Made by a program: the position numbers and the translations under genes. Below the pieces are notes generated by a model. It did no database searches. It had not been told where the DNA came from and worked only from the letters and a program-made list of their open reading frames with translations. Positions 1 through 4,797 of a stretch of 7,193 nucleotides of DNA are shown piece by piece. Within the stretch, counting starts at the first letter, position 1; each line of letters begins with the position of its first letter. The stretch is from an uncultured Chloroflexota bacterium (GTDB taxonomy: Bacteria > Chloroflexota > Anaerolineae > Caldilineales > Caldilineaceae): NCBI GenBank assembly GCA_903879975.1, contig CAIRNL010000212.1, forward strand, positions 1 to 7,193, read 5' to 3'.

Positions 1-1
1 G

Positions 2-451
2 CGCGCGATTGCGTTGTTGAGCGGCCTGGGAATCCTGGCCATGACGTATGCCGTCTGGCGGCGTGCAGGTGTGGCGACGATTATCGAGGTGCGTGCCGCC
101 AGGTTGGCCGACCATGCCCGTTTTCAGGTCGTTCGCCGGGGCGCTCTGTTGCCGGCCTTGCTGCACATCCACCGGCAGGTGGAGAGCGAAGCAGTGCAGG
201 GGGCGGAAGGCCACATCAGGTGCCTCCAGCAAGTCAAGAGTATACGTTTTCATCTGCCTGCCTCAGCCGGCCACATGCTCAAAGTCTGGGTGCACGAGGT
301 GGGGGAGGAGGGCTATTCGAATGGCTTGCCAGCCTATGTCGTGTTGCGGTATGGCGAGCAGCGCGAAGAATTCACCCTGCAGTGCAGTCTTGGGCATCTC
401 TACCTGTCCCTCCCAGCGGAGGCATGTCACGTAGAGATCGCACTGCAATGA
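2..451 (+). CDS. Unrecognised membrane-anchored protein, C-terminal part (cut by left edge)
   Basis: The frame is open from the left edge to a TGA at 449-451, so this is the last ~149 codons of a longer gene. A TTG at 14 could be read as a start, but no ribosome site can be judged there and the frame continues to the edge. Seen: a hydrophobic stretch at the very beginning (ALLSGLGILAMTYAVW) that looks like a membrane helix, followed by RR and about 120 residues of soluble, mixed alpha/beta-looking sequence ending VEIALQ. This would put the visible tail on one side of the membrane after the last helix. I do not recognise the family and see no catalytic motif. It ends 6 bases before the stop of the minus-strand Nudix gene, so the two are convergent, and no terminator hairpin separates them. 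Confidence 0.6.
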   Translation, partial: RAIALLSGLGILAMTYAVWRRAGVATIIEVRAARLADHARFQVVRRGALLPALLHIHRQVESEAVQGAEGHIRCLQQVKSIRFHLPASAGHMLKVWVHEVGEEGYSNGLPAYVVLRYGEQREEFTLQCSLGHLYLSLPAEACHVEIALQ

Positions 452-457
452 GCGAAT

Positions 458-967
458 CTATGGCTGCTGCCCAGTGATATGTTGCTGCCAGAGTTCATGG
501 GCACGCTGAATAACGGCCAAGGAGTCGGGGAGCAACGCGTAGGGGGCGAGCTTCTCCACGGCCACCCAACAGACGGCCGCCGCATCGTCACTGGCACGGG
601 GCTCTCCGCTCACCCAACAGGCCCAATAGTCGATGACAATGTAATGATATTCGATCTTGCCGGCGTCGTCGCGTGTAATCGGCTCGAAGACGCCGGCAAT
701 GCCGCCGATCGCAATCTCCACGCCGCACTCTTCGCGCACTTCACGGCCGGCGCCTGCAGCCAGGGTCTCCCCTAAGTCCAGTAGACCGCCTGGCAGTCCC
801 CAGGCGCCGGCGCGCGGCGGACGGCCGCGCTGCACGATCAGAACCTCGCCGCCCGCGTTGAACACCGCGGCAGCGACGCCGACGAGCGGCGCATCGGGAT
901 ATTGTCTGCGTACAGTGACCGGCTGCGTGACAAGCGACGAGCCGCTGGAACTGGCTGGTAGGTTCAT
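458..967 (-). CDS. Nudix hydrolase (ADP-ribose pyrophosphatase/MutT-like)
   Basis: A 169-aa protein of normal single-domain Nudix length. The Nudix box is complete and canonical at residues 61-83: G61, five residues, E67, seven residues, R75-E76-V77-x-E79-E80-x-G82-V83. These glutamates bind the Mg ions that activate water to cut a nucleoside diphosphate linked to another group X. Just before the box, RGRPPRAGAWGLPGG (47-61) is typical of the ADP-ribose/MutT-like branch; substrate cannot be fixed from sequence. The ATG at 967-965 overlaps the TGA of the upstream HAD gene by 4 bases (ATGA), with GTGGAG directly before it, pointing to translational coupling. A GTG two codons earlier (973) is possible but less likely. 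No signal peptide is seen, so it should be cytoplasmic. A house-cleaning role paired with a phosphatase is an inference. Confidence 0.93.
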   Translation of the reverse strand: MNLPASSSGSSLVTQPVTVRRQYPDAPLVGVAAAVFNAGGEVLIVQRGRPPRAGAWGLPGGLLDLGETLAAGAGREVREECGVEIAIGGIAGVFEPITRDDAGKIEYHYIVIDYWACWVSGEPRASDDAAAVCWVAVEKLAPYALLPDSLAVIQRAHELWQQHITGQQP

Positions 968-2067
968 CTCCACGCCAAGACGACCTCCGGCAGTGCACTG
1001 AGTTCATCGATGACCGCGTCCGGCACAATCTGGCCGGCATGAACCTGATTTTCGTGATCGATCGAGGAAGAGGTTGCACCGCGCACGAGAACGGTCTGGG
1101 CGCCCAGGTCGATACCGGCGCGGATATCCTCGCTCAGGCTGTCGCCGATGACAACCGTCTCGTAGGCCAGGAAATCCCAGCGATCCAGAACAATCTGCAA
1201 GAAGCGAGCGTCAGGCTTGCGATATTCGACGCTGGCGCTGCTCAGGCAGATGTCAAAAAACGCGCGCAAGTTGAGATAGTCGATCGTGCGTTGGAAAACG
1301 CGATCACAGCTGTGATTGGCCATGATGGCTAGCCGGTAGCCAGACGCCCGCAAGGTTTCCAACGCTGCGACCGTACCGGAGCGCAGCTTCCAGGCCGTCA
1401 TTTCGGGCGCGTAGAAAATATCCACGGCCCGGCGCAGTACGTCGGGATTCATGCGGCTGGCTGGATAGCCAAAGAACTGGAGGAGAAAGCTCAGCGCATC
1501 GTCGGCTATATGTTCTTCCTGCTCTTCGGCCGACTTCTCCTCGGCAAAGCGCCGCGCTTCGACGATACTCGTGGCAAAATCTTCGGGCAGGTCCATGCCG
1601 GTGGAACGCATGTAGGCTTCGGCCGCCAGCGCACCTTCGCCCATCAGGTCGTCCAGTGGCCGCGTTCGCACAGCCAGGGTCGCGTCGAAATCAAAGATGA
1701 GGCCGCGGATCAACGGCAGCGCGCCAATGGTCGCCTCACCCAGCTCAGGGAAAAAGTTGCCCCTCAAGAGGACGAGTCGCTGCTCGTCGAGCGTGATATC
1801 GGCCGTAGGCTCAACGTCGGTGTAGCTGGGGGCAGCTTCCTGTGGCTCCGGCGGCGGGCCGAAGATCGCGTACATCTCGTCCGACGTGAGCGAGCGGCCG
1901 CGGGCGCGAGCCCGGGCCAGGAAGCGTTCCTTCTCCTCTGCTGTCAGTGGTTCCTGCCCAGGGCGCAGTGCCAGGTCATCGAGCGGACTGGCATCTGCTG
2001 GTTGCTCGTGGTTCTGCTCGCTTGAATCGTCCATGAGTCCAAGATCTGCACTGAATTGAGCATGCAT
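964..2067 (-). CDS. HAD-superfamily (subfamily IA-like) hydrolase with N-terminal extension
   Basis: A 367-aa protein. Residues 1-120 are a charged, Pro/Glu-rich extension with no motif I know. The HAD core starts at about 121. Motif I is LIFDFDAT (123-130) with nucleophile D126 and acid/base D128. A helical cap runs about 135-225, motif III has K284 (RKPDARF), and motif IV is VVIGDSLSED with D309 and D314. Motif II, normally ending in Ser/Thr, reads LAIMANH, so A250 sits where the phosphate-binding hydroxyl is expected. HAD-IA members are mostly phosphatases acting on small phosphorylated metabolites; the substrate here is unknown. I chose the ATG at 2067 because AGGTG lies 7 bases upstream; the ATG at 2034 is an alternative that would remove 11 residues. 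The open frame continues upstream to 2745 but there runs antisense to the real metallo-hydrolase gene. It is first in an operon with the Nudix gene. Confidence 0.9.
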   Translation of the reverse strand: MHAQFSADLGLMDDSSEQNHEQPADASPLDDLALRPGQEPLTAEEKERFLARARARGRSLTSDEMYAIFGPPPEPQEAAPSYTDVEPTADITLDEQRLVLLRGNFFPELGEATIGALPLIRGLIFDFDATLAVRTRPLDDLMGEGALAAEAYMRSTGMDLPEDFATSIVEARRFAEEKSAEEQEEHIADDALSFLLQFFGYPASRMNPDVLRRAVDIFYAPEMTAWKLRSGTVAALETLRASGYRLAIMANHSCDRVFQRTIDYLNLRAFFDICLSSASVEYRKPDARFLQIVLDRWDFLAYETVVIGDSLSEDIRAGIDLGAQTVLVRGATSSSIDHENQVHAGQIVPDAVIDELSALPEVVLAWR

Positions 2068-2118
2068 AGGGCGACACCTGTTCCCTCGCACACCGATCAT
2101 GACAAACAAGTGTATCCT

Positions 2119-2147
2119 ACTATATGCGATCGCCACGAGCGCTGCAA
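2119..2147 (-). promoter_or_regulatory. Candidate promoter for the HAD-Nudix operon
   Basis: Read on the minus strand, TTGCAG (2147-2142) and TATAGT (2124-2119) are separated by 17 bases. The -10 matches the sigma-70 consensus at 5 of 6 positions and the -35 at 3. Transcription would begin near 2112, about 45 bases before the ATG at 2067. It is the best candidate by eye, but the -35 is weak. Confidence 0.35.
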
Positions 2148-2221
2148 AGAGTGGCGTAACGACAATCGCACACAGCGAACACCAGGATGAATCGTCGCCA
2201 ATCCACTGTGCAGTGACGCCA

Positions 2222-2246
2222 GACAAGGACCCACAGGGTCTATGTC
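2222..2246. repeat. Imperfect 11-3-11 inverted repeat
   Basis: GACAAGGACCC (2222-2232) faces GGGTCTATGTC (2236-2246) across a 3-base centre ACA. Nine Watson-Crick pairs, one G-T and one mismatch form. The right arm also contains most of CAGGGTCTAT (2234-2243), which is perfectly complementary to ATAGACCCTG at 2281-2290, so two pairings compete. It lies upstream of the likely start of transcription of the metallo-hydrolase, so a protein-binding site in DNA is more likely than an RNA role. It may also be chance. Confidence 0.4.
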
Positions 2247-2304
2247 GCTTGCAGGCACCTGGCTTGTCCGCAACTGTGAAATAGACCCTGCATAGCCATT
2301 GTCG

Positions 2305-2329
2305 ATTGACAGGATAGCATCCTGTCAAT
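2305..2329. promoter_or_regulatory. Perfect 25-bp palindrome, candidate repressor operator
   Basis: ATTGACAGGAT (2305-2315) and ATCCTGTCAAT (2319-2329) are exact reverse complements around the 3-base centre AGC. The palindrome includes the -35 hexamer and fills the spacer up to the -10 of the promoter for the metallo-hydrolase. A dimeric repressor bound here would block RNA polymerase. No regulator gene is in the window, so the binding protein is unknown. Confidence 0.65.
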
Positions 2330-2334
2330 ACACT
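2306..2334 (+). promoter_or_regulatory. Sigma-70-type promoter for the metallo-hydrolase
   Basis: TTGACA (2306-2311, perfect -35) and TACACT (2329-2334, 4 of 6 to TATAAT) are 17 bases apart. Transcription would start near 2341, leaving a leader of about 54 bases before the ATG at 2395. The mirrored TTGACA on the other strand, made by the palindrome, has no acceptable -10, so the promoter points to the hydrolase only. Confidence 0.6.
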
Positions 2335-2394
2335 CGTACAGAGCGCTGTCTCTGTCACCAGCCACGCTGACCAACCGTCTGAGAAGAGGAACAT

Positions 2395-3291
2395 ATGGCC
2401 TACACAACGACAATCGGCTCCATTCGCTGTCATATTCTGAGCGATGGCCTGCACTATGTGGATGGCGGTGGATTCTTTGGCTTGATCCCGCGCGTGCTCT
2501 GGGAGGGAATCATCGTCCCCGATGCCCAGAACCTGGTTCCATGCGATTCGCGCTCCCTGCTGATCGAGTCCGATGCCGGACTCATCCTGGTGGACGCCGG
2601 CAATGGAGATAAACTGCCGGAGAAGGTGCGCCAGCGGCTGGGTCTCGACAATCGGCAGAAGCGCCTGATAGGTGAGCTGGCGCGCGTTGGCTATACACCC
2701 GAGGATATCGATAGGGTGCTCTTCACACATTTCCACGGCGACCATATCGGGGGGGCGACGTGCTGGGACACACCAGACGGCTCACCTGGCCCTGTTGTCG
2801 CAACATTCCCGCGCGCACGCTACATCGGTCAGCGCATCGACCTTGCCGATGCCAGTTTCCCGAATGAACGGACGGCCGCAACGTATATCGCCGATAATTT
2901 CCGCCCGCTCTTAGAGCGGGGCAAACTGGAAGTTGTCGACGGCCCGCAACGGCTGGCAACGGGTGTGCACACCGATTTGGCACCGGGCCATACGGCTGCC
3001 ATTCAGACAGTGTGGGTGGAGAGCGGCGGTGACAGCCTGCTCTTCCTGACCGATGCGGCGAGCTGGGCGGTGCACCTGCAGCGCCTCGCCTGGGTGCCGG
3101 CTTTCGATACGATGCCCATGCAGAGTATCGAGACCAAGCGTCGCCTCGCCCACGATGCCCTGGAGCAGGACACAATATTGGTTTTCCAACACGATCCCCA
3201 GATCGTGACGGCGCGCCTGCTGCCGGGCAAGCGCGGCCCGGAGATCCACGCACTCATCTCTGAGCCGGCTCACTTCGACCCTAGCCGATAG
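2395..3291 (+). CDS. Metallo-beta-lactamase-fold hydrolase
   Basis: A 298-aa protein of usual length for a stand-alone MBL-fold hydrolase with no signal peptide, so cytoplasmic. The first metal motif is THFHGDHIGG (111-120), giving H112, H114, D116 and H117. H199 in APGHT, D220 in FLTDA and H266 in FQHD complete a two-metal site. Known members with this layout include lactonases that open homoserine-lactone rings (AiiA/AttM-like, YtnP-like) and related esterases. The sequence alone does not say which substrate is used here, and lactone cleavage is only a guess. AAGAGG at 2384-2389 lies 5 bases before the ATG. The gene stands alone, divergent from HAD-Nudix, under a promoter overlapped by a perfect palindrome, which suggests induction by a small molecule, possibly its substrate. 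No clear terminator follows it. Confidence 0.93.
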   Translation: MAYTTTIGSIRCHILSDGLHYVDGGGFFGLIPRVLWEGIIVPDAQNLVPCDSRSLLIESDAGLILVDAGNGDKLPEKVRQRLGLDNRQKRLIGELARVGYTPEDIDRVLFTHFHGDHIGGATCWDTPDGSPGPVVATFPRARYIGQRIDLADASFPNERTAATYIADNFRPLLERGKLEVVDGPQRLATGVHTDLAPGHTAAIQTVWVESGGDSLLFLTDAASWAVHLQRLAWVPAFDTMPMQSIETKRRLAHDALEQDTILVFQHDPQIVTARLLPGKRGPEIHALISEPAHFDPSR

Positions 3292-3695
3292 CTCACGCAA
3301 CCCAACAACCAACTGCATAGGCGTCTGGGTCTCTCGGTACAGGCTTGCCGAAAGTGGACTCTGCGCGCACGACAACTGGCGTAGCGTTCGGTGGATCGTT
3401 GAACGCACACTGCCGCTACCGACCCTCAAAATGCATTACTGCTGGGACATGCAAGTTCGACCAATAGACCGATGGATTTTACCGGCGAGACAGCTACCAT
3501 ATTTCCTAGAAAGAAGGGTTTGAGTTTCGGAATAGCAGACACCGCAGTGATGAATTTGCATCCACTTCTCATCCTCGTCTTCTCCCCCACGAATTACAGC
3601 GGATGTTAGCACCGCTTCGGCGTGTGCTTGCAGAATCAACAGTCAGTCAGTTGGTGGAGTTGGTCAATCGTTTTTGCTCAAAGGGAGGAGCAACC
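3292..3695. other. 404-base region without a gene, upstream of the pilin genes
   Basis: No credible gene is seen. A 67-codon minus-strand frame (3639-3436) includes HHCGVC but has no family likeness. Overlapping short inverted pairs occur at 3381-3419: GTAGCG with CGCTAC, and GCGTTC with GAACGC. They lack a T run, so I do not call them a terminator. CAGT is repeated three times at 3640-3651. The flp promoter should lie here, but no hexamer pair is convincing, and I see no known riboswitch. Confidence 0.55.
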
Positions 3696-3896
3696 ATGAT
3701 TACGCAGTTGTCTTACTACGTTCTGATTTTCAAGTCCTATTTTGCCAAGGAAGAGGGACAGGACCTGATCGAGTACGCCTTGATCGCCGGTCTGTTGGCC
3801 TTGGCAGCGGTCGCCGGCCTCATGGCGATGAGCGGCACGCTGGAGACGATGTGGAACAACCTGAGCAGTGCCTTGGGCACAGCGGCAGGCGGTTGA
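3696..3896 (+). CDS. flp: Flp-type pilin, copy 1
   Basis: A 66-aa type IVb (Flp/Fap) prepilin, the main subunit of the Tad pilus. The leader is 21 residues, ending KEEG. The class III cleavage and processing site is G21|QDLIEY with the conserved E26-Y27 at +5/+6, which a TadV/CpaA-type peptidase would cut. The helix that packs the pilus core follows at about 28-47 (ALIAGLLALAAVAGLMAMSG), then a short tail ending GTAAGG. Mature size is about 45 residues, normal for Flp. The ATG at 3696 is chosen because AGGAG (3686-3690) lies 5 bases upstream and the second copy starts at the same point; an in-frame ATG at 3603 would give an odd 52-residue leader. It is followed 67 bases later by copy 2. Confidence 0.95.
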   Translation: MITQLSYYVLIFKSYFAKEEGQDLIEYALIAGLLALAAVAGLMAMSGTLETMWNNLSSALGTAAGG

Positions 3897-3933
3897 TTCC
3901 AGAAGCCTGGCAGAAGATCGCTACCAATCAATC

Positions 3934-3951
3934 GATTCGCCTTGCCGAATC
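3934..3951 (+). repeat. Small hairpin just before the flp copy 2 ribosome site
   Basis: GATTCG (3934-3939) and CGAATC (3946-3951) pair around a 6-base loop, ending one base before AAAGGAG of copy 2. Copy 1 has no equivalent. It could mark a processing site or tune translation, but a 6-bp stem can arise by chance. Confidence 0.4.
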
Positions 3952-3963
3952 AAAGGAGCAACC

Positions 3964-4164
3964 ATGATTACGCAGTTGTCTTACTATGTGCTGATACTCA
4001 AGTCCTATTTTGCCGAGGAAGAGGGCCAGGATCTGATCGAGTACGCGCTGATTGCCGGCCTGCTGGCATTGGCAGCGGTCGCCGGCCTCCTTGCGATGAG
4101 TGGGACGCTGGAAACGATGTGGAACAACCTGAGCAGTGCCTTGGGCGCAGCGGCAGGCGGTTGA
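3964..4164 (+). CDS. flp: Flp-type pilin, copy 2
   Basis: A 66-aa Flp prepilin identical to copy 1 except for F12L, K18E, M43L and T62A. Two changes fall in the leader that is removed (12, 18), so the mature pilins differ at only two places: one in the core helix (M43L) and one near the C-terminus (T62A). The processing site G21|QDLIEY is unchanged. AAGGAG (3953-3958) lies 5 bases before the ATG. Having two near-identical pilins suggests either a dosage effect, more pilin per transcript, or subtly different subunits in one fibre; the sequence favours dosage. A strong inverted repeat begins 45 bases after its stop. Confidence 0.95.
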   Translation: MITQLSYYVLILKSYFAEEEGQDLIEYALIAGLLALAAVAGLLAMSGTLETMWNNLSSALGAAAGG

Positions 4165-4209
4165 TTCCAGAAGCCTGGCAGAGTCGTTCCGGGGTGGGTG
4201 TCAATCGTC

Positions 4210-4266
4210 ATTCTGCGGTACACAGACCAGGTGTCTGCAAGAAACCTGGTCTGTGTACCGCAGAAT
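4210..4266 (+). repeat. Perfect 23-bp inverted repeat (stem-loop) between flp and tadE
   Basis: The left arm 4210-4232 begins ATTCTGCGG and ends ACCAGGT. The right arm 4244-4266 is its exact reverse complement, across an 11-base loop (GTCTGCAAGAA). In RNA this is a very stable hairpin. No T run follows (next bases CACCGTGG), so it is not a standard intrinsic terminator. A structure here could protect the 3' end of pilin mRNA or lower read-through so that pilin outnumbers tadE and later proteins. A short mobile palindromic element is the alternative. Confidence 0.85.
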
Positions 4267-4302
4267 CACCGTGGACGGATTACCAACGTAGTGCCGAAAT
4301 CG

Positions 4303-4358
4303 CTTGGCCGGCCGACAGCCGTAGCAAATGGCAGCCGGCCAAGGCTACGAGGAAGCCT
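4303..4358 (+). repeat. Competing inverted repeats covering the tadE ribosome site
   Basis: Three pairings share bases. (A) CTTGGCCGGC 4303-4312 with GCCGGCCAAG 4334-4343, loop 21. (B) CGTAGC 4320-4325, inside that loop, with GCTACG 4344-4349. (C) AGGCT 4342-4346 with AGCCT 4354-4358, presenting GAGGA in its loop. B and C exclude each other, and C excludes the last two pairs of A. The start codon of tadE follows at 4359. It could switch tadE translation on and off; this is an inference from complementarity alone. Confidence 0.5.
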
Positions 4359-4769
4359 ATGAAACCTCGATACGGCCAGGAAGAGGGACAGGATTTGGTC
4401 GAATACGCCCTGGTTCTGCCCCTCTTCTTGTTCCTGGTACTCACTATTATCGAATTGAGCTTGCTGTTTTTTGACTATGTCACCGTCTCGAATGCAGCAA
4501 GAGAAGGCGCCCGAGCCGGAGTCGTCGTTACCTCGCAAGAGTGTGATGAAGGGTGCGTAGATGGTCTGGCCGAAGCCGCAGCAAGCCGACTGACAACAGG
4601 TCTGATAGCCGATCGGCTCGAGGTGTTGGTTCGCCATCCTGATGCCGGCATCGTCGAAGTGGAGGTCCGTTACCAGGCGCCGCTCATGACGCGGCTGATC
4701 TTTGAAGTGCTAGGTGGGAGCGGTTCGGTCGAAATCTCCTCGACTGCAACCATGGTCAAAGAAGGGTGA
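4359..4769 (+). CDS. tadE: TadE-like minor pilin (pseudopilin)
   Basis: A 136-aa protein. It starts with a 10-residue leader ending QEEG, then G10|QDLVEY, nearly the same processing site as the Flp pilins (E15-Y16). A strongly hydrophobic helix follows at about 17-40 (ALVLPLFLFLVLTIIELSLLFF). Next comes VSNAAREGARAG (43-54), a hallmark of TadE/TadF proteins. A soluble domain to residue 136 has C62 and C66, which could form a disulfide outside the membrane. TadE proteins are needed for Flp pilus assembly and are cut by the prepilin peptidase. GAGGAAG (4349-4355) lies 3 bases before the ATG at 4359. The open frame runs back to 3942, but that part crosses flp copy 2 out of frame and is not coding. 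It is 28 bases from the next gene, so the two are co-transcribed. Confidence 0.92.
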   Translation: MKPRYGQEEGQDLVEYALVLPLFLFLVLTIIELSLLFFDYVTVSNAAREGARAGVVVTSQECDEGCVDGLAEAAASRLTTGLIADRLEVLVRHPDAGIVEVEVRYQAPLMTRLIFEVLGGSGSVEISSTATMVKEG

Positions 4770-4797
4770 CTTTCATCCTGGGGGAGAGGTCGGGAAT

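Larger units (their letters stand above)
2068..2394. other. Divergent intergenic region, no gene
   Basis: These 327 bases lie between the divergent HAD and metallo-hydrolase starts. I see no credible gene; a 61-codon + frame from 2099 lacks a ribosome site and family likeness. The region holds a minus-strand promoter candidate near 2119-2147, an imperfect hairpin at 2222-2246, a 10-base inverted pair (2234-2243 with 2281-2290), and the plus-strand promoter with its perfect palindrome at 2305-2334. Confidence 0.7.
3686..4182 (+). repeat. Tandem duplication of the flp unit (offset 268 bases)
   Basis: The copies are 3686-3914 and 3954-4182. Identity starts in the ribosome site and stops abruptly at 3914/4182, 18 bases after the stop codons. 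I count 19 differences in the 201 coding bases and none in the 18 bases of 3' flank (TTCCAGAAGCCTGGCAGA). Only 4 residues differ, so most changes are silent: the duplication is not brand new and both copies have been kept under selection. Confidence 0.9.

Noticed and set aside
2099..2284. Plus-strand frame of 61 codons between HAD and the metallo-hydrolase
   Set aside because: No ribosome site, no domain, and it crosses the repeat cluster of a regulatory region.
2068..2745. Upstream extension of the HAD frame to 593 codons
   Set aside because: The extension runs antisense through the first third of the metallo-hydrolase and through its promoter; a ribosome site and ATG at 2067 fit better.
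2911..3429. Minus-strand frame of 172 codons over the end of the metallo-hydrolase
   Set aside because: Antisense to a gene with a full metal-binding set; no motif and no ribosome site seen.
3615..3635. Sigma-54-like GG...GC element before flp
   Set aside because: The spacing between GG and GC is 9, not 10, and the rest of the consensus is poor.
3436..3639. Minus-strand frame of 67 codons in the gap before flp, with HHCGVC
   Set aside because: One CxxC-like cluster is not enough; no second metal pair, no recognised family and no clear ribosome site.
3603..3695. Earlier in-frame ATG for flp copy 1
   Set aside because: It would add 31 residues to the leader; the ATG at 3696 has a strong ribosome site and matches the start of copy 2.
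3430..3695. Cyclic di-GMP riboswitch in the flp leader
   Set aside because: Pilus genes are often controlled this way, but I could not find the conserved GEMM core on either strand.
4210..4266. Calling the 23-bp stem an intrinsic terminator
   Set aside because: No T run follows on either strand, so it is listed as a repeat instead.
3942..4358. Open frame joined upstream to tadE
   Set aside because: It reads flp copy 2 out of frame and the inverted repeats; TadE begins properly at 4359 with its own ribosome site.
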